Of a DNA stretch of 64,000 bases, positions 32,723 through 40,991 are shown one piece after another (the first letter of the stretch is position 1; each line of letters opens with the position of its first letter). Made by a program: the position numbers and the translations under genes. The notes under the pieces are model-generated. The model ran no database searches and was not told the DNA's origin. It was given only the letters and a program-made list of their open reading frames with translations. Origin of the DNA: Jiangella endophytica (GTDB lineage Bacteria > Actinomycetota > Actinomycetes > Jiangellales > Jiangellaceae); NCBI RefSeq assembly GCF_003427025.1, contig NZ_QVAI01000002.1:310001-374000 (forward strand), read 5' to 3'.

Positions 32723-33254
32723 GACGTGCCGGACTCCGCGAGGCGGCATCCCGATCGATCGGATCCCCGTGGTCCGGCTACCGCACCGCTGGCTCACGGC
32801 GAGCGGGCTCGCCGACGGGCGGGGCACGGCTGGCCGACCCGGCCGGTGCCGCCGTCAGAAGTGACGCTCGGGACCCTCCCATGAAATGACCGTTGCCGAC
32901 GCATTGCGACCCGGTGGACAGGTGCCTGGTGGCCTGGTCGGCGGCGCGCCGTGGCCCGGTCGCCCGGTCGCCCGGCGTGCCACGTCCCGGCCGCAGGTCC
33001 ACCGCGGCCCCGGCGGACCGCCGCGACGCGGAGCGTCACGCTCGCGAGCTTCGACCTCGGTCAACGGGCGGCGGCGACCGGACGTGCAGCCGCCGGCCGC
33101 GATGTGCGGACGGCTGTCATACGCGCAAATCACGCTGGAAGCCGCACGATCTGAGCCCCTGCCTGAACCCGTGCTGCCGGATCCGCGCCGGACGATGGAA
33201 GGACGAGCGCATCGTCGGCGGCCGGCCCCGACCGCCACCGTCACGGGCCCGCTC

Positions 33255-33308
33255 CATGATCATCAACCCTTTCGGCCGTGATGGTGTCGCAGAAGGTTGA
33301 TGATCATG
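33255..33308. repeat. 14-bp perfect inverted repeat with AT-rich arms
   Basis: CATGATCATCAACC (33255-33268) and GGTTGATGATCATG (33295-33308) are perfect reverse complements around a 26-base centre. The arms are far lower in GC than their surroundings. A further ATGATCATGG lies near 33611. It could be a dispersed palindromic (REP-like) element, a regulator site or a terminator. Confidence 0.7.
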
Positions 33309-33808
33309 AAGCGCTGAGTGCACGCTCGCACCGCCAGGGCATCGTGGGGCCGCCGCCCGGTGCATCAGCCGGTGACGTCGGTCGACCGGGAGTGACGAAC
33401 GACGGTGATGTGGAAACTGAGCGCGGCACCTGAGGGAACGCCCACCGCCGGCACCGTGTACCGGGACCGCACGGCAGAGCGGTGGCGCGGAGACAGGCCG
33501 GTGTCGCCGCAGGACCGGAAGCCCTTCCCACGCGCCCGGAACCGGGACCGACACGGGTCCCGACGGCATCAGACGGCTACAGGCTTCACCTCCGTCACTC
33601 CGGACCCGCGATGATCATGGAAGTGAGCCGTTCGGGTTGCGCCGATACTGGTCAGCCGTGAAGATCGTCTGAACGGCCGAGCCGGCAGGGAGGCTCGCGT
33701 CGCCCCGGACGGAGCCCATACATGGGTCATACAGTCACCAGACGCTCGCCAAGACTTAACAATTCGTGCCCTATGCAGTTGTGGGCTCAGTCACATACCC
33801 TCATGCCA

Positions 33809-33837
33809 CGAGGCCGCCCGTGCAGGGCGCGGCCTCG
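33809..33837 (+). promoter_or_regulatory. leader hairpin before the tandem-RHH gene
   Basis: CGAGGCCGC (33809-33817) pairs perfectly with GCGGCCTCG (33829-33837) over an 11-base loop. The stem ends 10 bases before the GAGGAGG ribosome-binding site (33848-33854) of the next gene. It may terminate upstream readthrough or act in the mRNA leader. Confidence 0.5.
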
Positions 33838-33860
33838 CAGGTGTATCGAGGAGGCCGGCG

Positions 33861-34340
33861 TTGACCGAGAGCACTCCGACCACTGAATTCCTGCGGCAGG
33901 GCACGGATCCGGTGGTGGATACAGCGGGCCTGGACGACGTCCTGGCCCGCCGCTCGGTCGGCACCGAGACGGTCGCGAAGGCCGCGCCGGTCATCAAGCC
34001 GAGTGTGGTGCACGTGCCGTCGTCGCTGTTGTCGCTGGTGGCGGCGGAGCGGCAGCGGTCCGGCCGGTCGAACGGGCAGATCCTGATCGATGCGATCGAA
34101 GCCGGGCACGACCACCTGGTCAAACTCCACAACGAGTCCAACAGCATCGGAGGCCGACTCTTCACCGCCCGCACGGCGAAGCCCCAGCTTCCCGTGGCCC
34201 AGCCCCTCTCACCGCTGAACGTCCGCCTGTACGAGCAGGACTACGAGGTTCTCGACCGGCTCGTCACCGAGCTCGGCGCAGGTTCCCGCAGCCGGCTGGC
34301 GACTCTGGCCCTGGCCTTCTACCTCGACGCCTCGACCTGA
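33861..34340 (+). CDS. tandem ribbon-helix-helix-like DNA-binding protein, head of the tad locus
   Basis: A 159-aa protein starting with TTG at 33861, six bases after a strong GAGGAGG. Two segments each have the strand-helix-helix pattern of ribbon-helix-helix proteins. The first is about 47-84 (VVHVPSSLLSLVAAERQRSG then SNGQILIDAIEAG). The second is about 118-157 (LNVRLYEQDYEVLDRLVTEL then SRSRLATLALAFYLD). A single chain with two RHH units could act as an intramolecular pseudodimer. It sits 98 bases before the first tad gene, with a 13-base triplicate repeat between them. Regulation of the tad operon is inferred. The family assignment rests on pattern, not on a known homologue. Confidence 0.72.
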   Translation: MTESTPTTEFLRQGTDPVVDTAGLDDVLARRSVGTETVAKAAPVIKPSVVHVPSSLLSLVAAERQRSGRSNGQILIDAIEAGHDHLVKLHNESNSIGGRLFTARTAKPQLPVAQPLSPLNVRLYEQDYEVLDRLVTELGAGSRSRLATLALAFYLDAST

Positions 34341-34366
34341 CGCAGCCCGACCCCGCACCAGTCCCG

Positions 34367-34405
34367 CAGCACCAGCCCCCAGCACCAGCCCGCAGCACCA
34401 GCGTC
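34367..34405. repeat. 13-base direct repeat, three copies, upstream of the tad operon
   Basis: CAGCACCAGCCCC (34367-34379), CAGCACCAGCCCG (34380-34392) and CAGCACCAGCGTC (34393-34405) are head-to-tail copies sharing CAGCACCAGC. They lie between the tandem-RHH gene and the SAF/CpaB gene. They could be operator iterons or simple low-complexity sequence. Confidence 0.7.
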
Positions 34406-34438
34406 ACCCCCCTTCCCCGGACAAGCAGGACGGCAACG

Positions 34439-35137
34439 ATGAGTTCGCCCCCCACCCATCAGCCGGCGCCCGATCACCTCGACGACGAGTTCGACATCGC
34501 CGAGGCGAAGCTGGAACCGGCCGTCGCGGCGCCGCCGAAGCAGCGCCGCCGGCCGGCGTTGATCGGTCTCGGCGTGGCCCTGGTCGCCCTCGGCGGCCTG
34601 GGCGCGGCCTGGCTGGCCACGAGCATGAGTGACACGGTCGACGTCATCGCGGTGCGCGCCGACGTCGCCCGCGGCGAGCAGATCACCGAGGACGACCTCA
34701 CGACGGCGAGCATCAACGCCGACCCCGCGCTCGACCCGATCCCTGAGACGCGCCGCGACGAGGTGGTCGGGCAGTACGCGTCCGTCGACCTCCCTGCCGG
34801 CACGCTGGTCACCGAGAACGCCTTCAGCGGCAGCATCCAGCCCGGCGAGGGCGAGTCGATGGTGGGCGTGGCGGTGACGACGGCCCAACTGCCCAGCGAA
34901 GCGCTGCGCCCGGGCGACATCGTCCGCATCGTCGACACCCCGAACCCGCAGGACGACCCGCCGGGGTCGACGCCGGACTCGATCGAGGCGACGGTCGTGT
35001 CGACGTCGACCGACGAGGAGACCGGTCAGCGCATGGTCAACGTCGTGCTGCCCGAGGTGCGCGCTCCCGACCTCGCCGCCCGCGTCGCGACGGGGCGGAT
35101 CATCATCATCCTGATGTCGCGAGCGGGAGGCGAGTGA
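34439..35137 (+). CDS. SAF-domain protein, CpaB/RcpC-like (Tad pilus assembly)
   Basis: A 232-aa protein with a cytoplasmic N-terminus (about 1-38), one membrane helix (about 40-61) and an SAF domain (about 68-135: VRADVARGEQITEDDL, YASVDLPAGTLVTENAF). A C-terminal beta-rich part (about 140-228) follows. CpaB/RcpC-type proteins work in the periplasm or cell wall with the Tad machinery. It is the first gene of a closely packed tad operon. The stop overlaps the start of the CpaE-like gene by one base (TGATG). It is shorter than Proteobacterial CpaB, as expected without an outer-membrane secretin. Confidence 0.88.
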   Translation: MSSPPTHQPAPDHLDDEFDIAEAKLEPAVAAPPKQRRRPALIGLGVALVALGGLGAAWLATSMSDTVDVIAVRADVARGEQITEDDLTTASINADPALDPIPETRRDEVVGQYASVDLPAGTLVTENAFSGSIQPGEGESMVGVAVTTAQLPSEALRPGDIVRIVDTPNPQDDPPGSTPDSIEATVVSTSTDEETGQRMVNVVLPEVRAPDLAARVATGRIIIILMSRAGGE

Positions 35138-35946
35138 TGGCCATCGTCGCGCTCACCTCGGCACGAGGGGCACCCGGCGTCACGACCACGGCGCTGGCCA
35201 TGGCCATGCTGTGGCCGCGGCCGGTCGTGCTGGTCGAGGCCGACGTCGCCGGAAGCAGCAGCATCCTCGCGGGGTACCTGCGCGGCACCGTCCCACCCGA
35301 CCGCGGGCTGGTCAGTCTGGCCGTCGCGCACCGCCGCGGCGTCCTCGACGAGAAGTTCTACGACCAGACCATCGCGCTCATCGAGAACCGCGTCCGGCTG
35401 GTCCCCGGGCTGGTCAACGCCCAGCAGGCGGCCAGCATGGACAAGCTGTGGTCGCCGCTGAGCATCGTGCTCGCGAACCTGGAGCGCACCGGCACCGACG
35501 TCATCGTCGACGCGGGGCGGCTGGGCATGCGGCACGGCCCGATGCCGCTGCTGCGCTCCGCCGACGCCGTCCTGATGGTCACGCGCACGACGCTGCCCGC
35601 CGTCAGCTCGGCACGGGCCCGGGTGAACGTGCTGCGCGAGGACCTCGTCGAGCTGGGTCAGGGCGACGACACGCTGGCCATGCTGCTGATCGGCGAGGGC
35701 CAGCCGTACCGCGCCCGCGAGATCCACTCCGCCCTCGGCGTCCCGGTGCTGGCCTCCATGGCCTGGGACCAGGCCGCGTCCGACTCGCTGAGCGTGGGCG
35801 CGCCGTACGGACGGCGGTTCGCGGCGGCTCCACTGTTCCGCAGCACGCGGGTCGTCATCGGCGCCGTCCACGAGCTGATCGACCGCCATCGCACCCGGCT
35901 GGCCCCGGCCGCGGAGTCCTTGATGGAGGAGCACACCTATGGCTGA
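35137..35946 (+). CDS. CpaE/MinD-like P-loop protein of the Tad pilus, atypical P-loop
   Basis: A 269-aa MinD/ParA-fold protein (TadZ/CpaE position). The deviant Walker A region reads SARGAPGVTTTALAMA, so both lysines of the KGG-x-GKT motif are missing. The switch I/Walker A' strand VVLVEADVAGSS and the Walker B-like DVIVDAGRL are recognisable. CpaE/TadZ proteins place the Tad machine at the pole or membrane, and many are poor ATPases. ATG 35137 overlaps the previous stop; a GTG three bases earlier is equally possible. The end overlaps tadA by eight bases. Confidence 0.85.
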   Translation: MAIVALTSARGAPGVTTTALAMAMLWPRPVVLVEADVAGSSSILAGYLRGTVPPDRGLVSLAVAHRRGVLDEKFYDQTIALIENRVRLVPGLVNAQQAASMDKLWSPLSIVLANLERTGTDVIVDAGRLGMRHGPMPLLRSADAVLMVTRTTLPAVSSARARVNVLREDLVELGQGDDTLAMLLIGEGQPYRAREIHSALGVPVLASMAWDQAASDSLSVGAPYGRRFAAAPLFRSTRVVIGAVHELIDRHRTRLAPAAESLMEEHTYG

Positions 35947-37543
35947 CCCCACGCACGCCGCGGCGAGCCTCGAGAACCTGCCGCTGTTCACCGAGCCGGA
36001 CGGCGGCAACGGCTCCGGCGACGAGTGGGGCGACACCCATCATTCGCTCAGCGGCCCGGGTGGCCAGACCGATCTGCGCCGGTCGCTGCAGGCCAGGCTC
36101 GCGTCCGCCTCGGCGCAGCGCGGCCGCGGCCCGGGGCCGTCAGGCCAGCACGCCCGCCGCGCCGAGGACGAGCTCACCGCGCTCGAGCGCAGCGGCGGCG
36201 TCCTCCGGCCGACGAGCCGGGGCGGTGAGGTCGACTGGGGCCTGGTCCGCGCCTACCGCGAGCAGGCCGCGGACCAGCTGGCGCACGCGCTGCGCAGCCG
36301 CGAGGGCCTCGACGACGCCGGCCGCCGCGAGCTCGGCCGCAGCATCGTCGTCGAGCTGCTCGCCGACCACGCCGAGCGGGCCCTCACCAAGGGCCTGCCG
36401 ATCATCACGCCGGACGAGCAGATCCAGCTGGCCGAGGCGATCATGGCCGCGCTGTTCGGGCTCGGCCGGCTGCAGCCGCTGGTCGACGACCCCGGCATCG
36501 AGAACATCGAGATCAACGGGCACGACAACGTCCACCTGATCTACAGCGACGGCCGCATCGTCGAGGGCCCGCCGGTGGCCGACAGCGACGAAGAACTGAT
36601 CGAGACGCTGTCGTTCCTGGCCACGCGCACCGGCACCAACGAGCGCCCGTTCTCGCCGTCGAACCCGCGTCTGCACCTGCGGCTGCGCGACGGGTCGCGG
36701 CTGGCGGCCACCGCGTGGATCACCCCGCGGCCGGTCGCCGTCATCCGCAAGCACCGGCTCACCGACATCGGCATCAAGGAACTGGTCGACCTCGACATGC
36801 TCAGCCCGGCCGCGGCGGCGTTCCTGACCACCGCCGTCCGCGCCCGCAAGAGCCTGGTGGTCTCCGGCGCGCAGGGCGCGGGCAAGACCACGCTGGTCCG
36901 CGCGCTGACGAACGAGCTGGACCCGATGGAGCGCATCGGCACCATCGAGACCGAGTACGAGCTGCACCTGCACGACATGCCCGAGCGGCACAAGCGCATC
37001 GTGGCGTGGGAGGCGCGGCCGGGCAGCGGTGAGCGCGGACCCGACGGCCGCGCCGTCGGCGAGATCACCCTCGACGACCTCGTCTTCGACTCGCTGCGGA
37101 TGAACCTCTCGCGGCTGATCGTCGGCGAGGTGCGCGGCCGCGAGGTGCTGCCGATGTTCAAGGCCATGCAGTCCGGCGCCGGATCCCTGTCGACGACACA
37201 CGCGCACTCGGCACGAGCGGCCATCGAGCGCCTGGTCACCTGTGCCATGGAGGCGGGCCAGCACGTCACGGAGTCGTTCGCGTACCGGCAGATCGCCGAG
37301 CACATCGACCTCATCGTGCAGATCGAGCTGATCGACGAGAGCCATGCCGGCGGCAAGCGCTCGCGCTACATCGCCGAGATCATCGCGATCGAGCCCGGCG
37401 AGCACGGCCTGCCCGCGATCACCGACGTGTTCCAGCCCGGCTCCGACGGCCGCGCGGTGCCCGGCACACCGCCCATCTGGCTGTCCGATCTCGAGCGGGT
37501 CGGCTTCAACCCGCGGTTGCTCGACCACGGCGGTGCGCCGTGA
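35939..37543 (+). CDS. tadA: TadA/CpaF pilus-assembly ATPase
   Basis: A 534-aa secretion ATPase of the TadA/CpaF (VirB11-like) family. It has a polar N-terminus (about 1-110), an N-terminal domain (110-290), then Walker A SGAQGAGKTTL (about 308-318). The Asp box is near TIETEYELHLHD and the Walker B is LSRLIVGEVRG. The His box reads GSLSTTHAHSA. It powers Tad pilus assembly through TadB and TadC, encoded next. The stop overlaps the tadB start by one base. Confidence 0.95.
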   Translation: MADPTHAAASLENLPLFTEPDGGNGSGDEWGDTHHSLSGPGGQTDLRRSLQARLASASAQRGRGPGPSGQHARRAEDELTALERSGGVLRPTSRGGEVDWGLVRAYREQAADQLAHALRSREGLDDAGRRELGRSIVVELLADHAERALTKGLPIITPDEQIQLAEAIMAALFGLGRLQPLVDDPGIENIEINGHDNVHLIYSDGRIVEGPPVADSDEELIETLSFLATRTGTNERPFSPSNPRLHLRLRDGSRLAATAWITPRPVAVIRKHRLTDIGIKELVDLDMLSPAAAAFLTTAVRARKSLVVSGAQGAGKTTLVRALTNELDPMERIGTIETEYELHLHDMPERHKRIVAWEARPGSGERGPDGRAVGEITLDDLVFDSLRMNLSRLIVGEVRGREVLPMFKAMQSGAGSLSTTHAHSARAAIERLVTCAMEAGQHVTESFAYRQIAEHIDLIVQIELIDESHAGGKRSRYIAEIIAIEPGEHGLPAITDVFQPGSDGRAVPGTPPIWLSDLERVGFNPRLLDHGGAP

Positions 37544-38448
37544 TGCCGTTCGCCGCGGCCCTCGCGGCGATCCTGGTCCTCGGCGGACTGCTCGTGATCG
37601 TCCTCGGGCTGATCCCGCGGCCGGCGCAGGCCCGTCCGGCCACCTCCGGGCAGCGGCTCAAGTCCCGGTTCATCAGCATGACCGGAGGCCGCAACGCCGC
37701 CGCCCGGCAGCTGCGCATCCTCCTCGGCATCGGCATCGCGGGCGGCATGGTGGCCTGGCTGCTCACCGGCTGGCTGATCCTCGTCGTGCTGGTTCCGGCG
37801 GCGCTGATCGGCCTGCCCGCGCTGCTCGCGCCGCCGTCGTCGGCCACCCCCGTCGCCAAGCTCGAGGCCATGGAGGAGTGGACGCGATCGCTGGCCGGCG
37901 TGCTGACCGTCGGTGTCGGGCTCGAGCAGGCCATCACCGCCACCATGAAGTCGACGCCCGACGCGCTGCGGGCCGAGGTGACGACGCTGGTGGCCCGGCT
38001 GCGCGCCCGCTGGTCCACGGTGGCGGCGCTGCGCGCGTTCGCCGACGACCTCGACGACGCGACGGGCGACCTCATCGCGTCGTCGCTGATCCTGGGTGCG
38101 ACGCGGCGCGGCGCCGGGCTCGCGGCGGTGCTGGAGGGACTGGCGGCGACGGTGGCGCAGGACGTCCAGGTGCGCCGCAAGATCGAGGCCGACCGGTCCA
38201 AGCCGCGGACGACGGCGCGGATGGTCACCATCATCACGCTGGTCGTGCTCGGCTTCATGACGTTCAACAGCTCCTACATCGAGCCGTACGGCTCGGCCAT
38301 CGGGCAGATCGTCCTGATCGTCCTGCTCAGCTGCTACGTGCTGTGCCTGCTGTGGATGCGCCAGATCACCAAGCCCAGGCCGCTGCCGCGGATCATGGGC
38401 TGGGACCTGCGCTCGTCGGGCGGACCGACCCGGGCGGAGGCGCGATGA
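37543..38448 (+). CDS. tadB: TadB-like pilus membrane protein (GspF family)
   Basis: A 301-aa protein with helices at the N-terminus (about 2-22 and 60-98), a cytoplasmic helical domain with the GspF pattern (about 110-215), and two C-terminal helices (about 225-245 and 250-272). The cytoplasmic domain includes TGDLIASSLILGATRRGAGL. TadB with TadC forms the membrane platform of the pilus. ATG 37543 overlaps the tadA stop (TGATG). A GTG at 37540 is the alternative. Confidence 0.92.
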   Translation: MPFAAALAAILVLGGLLVIVLGLIPRPAQARPATSGQRLKSRFISMTGGRNAAARQLRILLGIGIAGGMVAWLLTGWLILVVLVPAALIGLPALLAPPSSATPVAKLEAMEEWTRSLAGVLTVGVGLEQAITATMKSTPDALRAEVTTLVARLRARWSTVAALRAFADDLDDATGDLIASSLILGATRRGAGLAAVLEGLAATVAQDVQVRRKIEADRSKPRTTARMVTIITLVVLGFMTFNSSYIEPYGSAIGQIVLIVLLSCYVLCLLWMRQITKPRPLPRIMGWDLRSSGGPTRAEAR

Positions 38449-39350
38449 TCTGGGAGCTCGGCATCCTCGCCGGCGCGCTGGCGGGGCTCGGGCTGGCGCT
38501 GGTGGTACGCGAACTGGTGCCGGCACAGCCGCACCTGCGGGCCACGCTGGGCCGGCTGCACGACACCGGCACCGAGACCACGCGGTCGCTGGAGCCGCAG
38601 GTCAGCCAGAACGGCTCGCTGTTCCAAGACCGCCTGGGCCGGTTCCTCGAGCAGCGGCTGCCGACCCTGGTGGGCTTCCGGCTGCCGCGCCAGGAGTTGG
38701 ACCTGCTGCGCATCCCGGCCTACCGCTACTACGGCGAGAAGGCACTGTGGGCGCTGCTCGGCCTGGCGTTCCCGGCCATCCTGACGTTGACACTGGCCAT
38801 CACGGGCGTCTCGCTGCCGTTCACGGTGCCGGCCTTCGTCGGCCTCATCCTCGCCGTCGTCATGTGGTTCCTGCCCGACATCGAGACCCGTCAGAAGGCG
38901 AACAACGCCCGCGAGGAGTTCACCCGAGCGCTGGGCGCCTACATCGACCTCGTCGCGCTCGAGCGGGCCGGCGGCGCCGGGTCCACCCAGGCGCTCGAGA
39001 ACGCCGCCGAGGTGGGCGACTCCTGGGTGTTCCAGCGCCTTCGCGAGGAACTGGCCCGGGCCCGGTGGTCCGGCACCACGCCGTGGGAGGGCCTGCACAC
39101 CCTCTCGGTCCAACTCGGACTCAGCGACCTCGACGACCTCGCCGACATCATGCGGCTGTCCGGAGAGGAGGGTGCCACGGTCTACGAGAGCCTGCGGGCC
39201 CGCGCGAGCGGACTACGCGACGCCACCCTGTCCGCCGAACACGCCCGTGCCAATGCAGACAGCGAACGAATGGTCATGCCCGTCGCACTTCTGGGCGTGG
39301 TTTTCATGGCTCTACTGGCGGCTCCGACGGTGATGCGTATGCTCGAATGA
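38445..39350 (+). CDS. tadC: TadC-like pilus membrane protein (GspF family)
   Basis: A 301-aa protein with a first helix at about 1-23, paired helices at about 95-145, a GspF-type cytoplasmic domain (about 155-265) and a last helix at about 280-300. The cytoplasmic domain includes YIDLVALERAGGAGSTQALENAA and LADIMRLSGEEGATVYESL. It is the partner of TadB. ATG 38445 overlaps the tadB stop by four bases (ATGA), typical of this operon. A much longer frame upstream is a shadow of tadA/tadB. Confidence 0.92.
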   Translation: MIWELGILAGALAGLGLALVVRELVPAQPHLRATLGRLHDTGTETTRSLEPQVSQNGSLFQDRLGRFLEQRLPTLVGFRLPRQELDLLRIPAYRYYGEKALWALLGLAFPAILTLTLAITGVSLPFTVPAFVGLILAVVMWFLPDIETRQKANNAREEFTRALGAYIDLVALERAGGAGSTQALENAAEVGDSWVFQRLREELARARWSGTTPWEGLHTLSVQLGLSDLDDLADIMRLSGEEGATVYESLRARASGLRDATLSAEHARANADSERMVMPVALLGVVFMALLAAPTVMRMLE

Positions 39351-39474
39351 CTCTTTGTCCGTTATTTCCTCAGTCAGGAATTCCCCGATCCTGATGCGTC
39401 ACAGAAGTCTCCCCGGACATGCCTACAGCTGTGACGGGTCGGGAACAGCCCGCACCCCCGAGAGGAACACGACA

Positions 39475-39675
39475 ATGCTGCAACTCCAGACATGGATGAC
39501 GGTCCTGTCCGCAGAGCTGCGCGACCGCTACTCCGAGTTGACCGACCGCCGCCGCGAGCAGGGCGCCACGACGCTCGAATACGTCGTCATCGCCGCGGCG
39601 GTGTTCGTCGCCGCCGTCGCCCTGGTGGGCATCATCATCGGCGTCATCAACCGCGAACAAGCGAAGATCCAGTAG
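39475..39675 (+). CDS. flp: Flp-type pilin
   Basis: A 66-aa prepilin with a basic/polar leader and the cleavage motif QGATTLEY (Glu at +5 relative to Gly), followed by a hydrophobic segment VVIAAAVFVAAVALVGIIIGVI. That is the Flp/Fap type IVb pilin pattern. ATG 39475 has AGAGGA upstream; a longer frame exists but would lose the short-pilin form. A 124-base gap precedes it, so a separate promoter for the abundant pilin is likely. No prepilin peptidase (TadV/CpaA) gene is in the window. Confidence 0.92.
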   Translation: MLQLQTWMTVLSAELRDRYSELTDRRREQGATTLEYVVIAAAVFVAAVALVGIIIGVINREQAKIQ

Positions 39676-39678
39676 GTC

Positions 39679-40113
39679 ATGAGCCGCCGGCCACGTGACG
39701 GGCAGCGGCGTCGCCCCCGACGCCGCCTCCCCGGACGTCCCGAACGAGGCGCGGCGACGCTGGAGCTCGTGGTCCTGTTCCCGGTCGTCCTGCTCATCAC
39801 CTTCGGCGTCATCGAGGGTGCGTTGTGGTACCACGCCCGCAACGTCGCTCTCGCGGCCGCCGAGGAAGGCGTGCGGGTGGCCACCGGCAACGGCGGGTCG
39901 CTCACGGCCGGCGTCGCCGAGGCCCGCTCGTTCGCGCAGGAGGCGGGCGCCGACGGCGTGCTCAGCAGCGTCTCCGTCAGCGGCGACGGTGGCGACGTCG
40001 AGGTGACCATCACCGTCGAGGGTTCGTCGCAGAGCCTGTTCCCCGGCTGGTCCGGGCACCAGGTCTCGCAGACCGCCACCGGTCCGGTCGAGCGCTTCAC
40101 CGGGCCGGGCTGA
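39679..40113 (+). CDS. TadE-like pseudopilin
   Basis: A 144-aa protein with a very basic 24-residue leader. The TadE motif ERGAATLELVVLFP leads into a membrane helix (about 27-50). The extracellular part (about 51-144) is small. TadE-like proteins are minor pilins processed at the same type of site as Flp. It lies three bases after the flp stop and one base before the next TadE-like gene. Confidence 0.88.
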   Translation: MSRRPRDGQRRRPRRRLPGRPERGAATLELVVLFPVVLLITFGVIEGALWYHARNVALAAAEEGVRVATGNGGSLTAGVAEARSFAQEAGADGVLSSVSVSGDGGDVEVTITVEGSSQSLFPGWSGHQVSQTATGPVERFTGPG

Positions 40114-40114
40114 C

Positions 40115-40552
40115 ATGTCCGCGCAGACAGCACGCAGGGAGCGCGGCTCGGCCACCGTCGAGCTGGCGGTGGTCGCGCCCGGCCTGCTGATGATCATCGC
40201 ATTGCTCGTGCTCGGCGGCCGGGTCACCATCGCCGGTGGGTCGGTCGAGCACGCGGCGGCCGCCGCGGCCCGCACCGCGTCCATCGCCCGCACCGAGAGC
40301 GACGCGCTGTTCCAGGGCCGCAACGCCGCCCAGGCGTCGCTGGACCAGCAGGACCTCCAGTGCGTCGGCGGACCGTCCATCCAGATCGACACCAGCCAGT
40401 TCAGCCGGCCGCCGGGCGAGCCCGCCACGGTCTCGGCCACGGTCACGTGCCGGGTCCAGCTCTCCGACGTCGCCATCCCCGGGCTCCCCGGCTCGCGGGA
40501 GATCACCGAGACGGTCGAGAGCCCGCTCGACACCTACAGGATGCGCCGATGA
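40115..40552 (+). CDS. second TadE/TadF-like pseudopilin
   Basis: A 145-aa protein with the motif RERGSATVELAVVAPG followed by one membrane helix (about 16-38) and a small extracellular domain with two cysteines (LQCVG and VTCRV). It is the likely TadF counterpart of the preceding gene. The stop overlaps the next start by four bases. Confidence 0.87.
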   Translation: MSAQTARRERGSATVELAVVAPGLLMIIALLVLGGRVTIAGGSVEHAAAAAARTASIARTESDALFQGRNAAQASLDQQDLQCVGGPSIQIDTSQFSRPPGEPATVSATVTCRVQLSDVAIPGLPGSREITETVESPLDTYRMRR

Positions 40553-40980
40553 CGGGGCGACGGCTGCGGCCCGACGGCGAACGGGGCGCCGTCGCGATCT
40601 TCGCCGTGGTCATCGTCATGGCGTTGTTCCTGGCCATCGGCCTCGTGGTCGACGGCGGCGGCCAGATCCGGGCCATGCAGCGGGCCAACGCGATGGCCGC
40701 CGAGGCCGCCCGCACGGCCGCCCAGGCGGTCATCATCGACGGCAACGGGGCAGGCCACCCGACCATCGACTTCGCCCGGGCCTGCACGGCGGCCACCAGC
40801 TACGTCACCGCGGCCGGCGGCCAGCCCACCGACTGCCGGCGCGTCGACGACACGACGGTGCAGGTCGACACCGCCATCACCTACGACAACGTCTTCCTGT
40901 CCCTGATCGGGCAGCCGACGTCCCAGGCCACTGGCAGCGCGCAGGTCCGCCTCGCGCGCGGTGTCGGTACGGAACAGTGA
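40549..40980 (+). CDS. TadG-like protein with Flp/TadG N-terminal domain
   Basis: A 143-aa protein whose N-terminus, DGERGAVAIFAVVIVMALFLAIG, fits the TadG/Flp-type N-terminal domain, followed by a short extracellular part with two cysteines (RACTAATS and TDCRR). It is much shorter than Proteobacterial TadG, which carries a von Willebrand domain. ATG 40549 overlaps the upstream stop; the longer frame starting at 40360 is a shadow. It is the last small pseudopilin before the large LysM-BTAD gene, 11 bases away. Confidence 0.85.
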   Translation: MTGRRLRPDGERGAVAIFAVVIVMALFLAIGLVVDGGGQIRAMQRANAMAAEAARTAAQAVIIDGNGAGHPTIDFARACTAATSYVTAAGGQPTDCRRVDDTTVQVDTAITYDNVFLSLIGQPTSQATGSAQVRLARGVGTEQ

Positions 40981-40991
40981 GGAGTACCCCC

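Larger units (their letters stand above)
32575..33860. other. 1.29 kb intergenic region with repeats and hairpins, no convincing gene
   Basis: It lies between the sigma-like gene and the tandem-RHH gene. It holds a small hairpin, a 15-base tandem repeat, a 14-bp inverted repeat and a leader hairpin, listed separately. Composition drops to lower GC from about 33600 to 33800, consistent with promoters for the downstream gene. A short frame starting MCGRL at 33102 is noted but not supported as a gene. Confidence 0.5.

Noticed and set aside
31230-32864. 544-codon plus-strand frame across the sigma-like gene and repeats
   Set aside because: It is out of phase with the better-supported 31774 gene and is Arg-rich throughout; the repeat-encoded part gives a low-complexity tail.
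33102-33281. Frame starting MCGRL, reminiscent of the MCGRY start of SRAP/YedK proteins
   Set aside because: After the first residues no SRAP motif follows, the catalytic residues downstream are absent and there is no ribosome-binding site.
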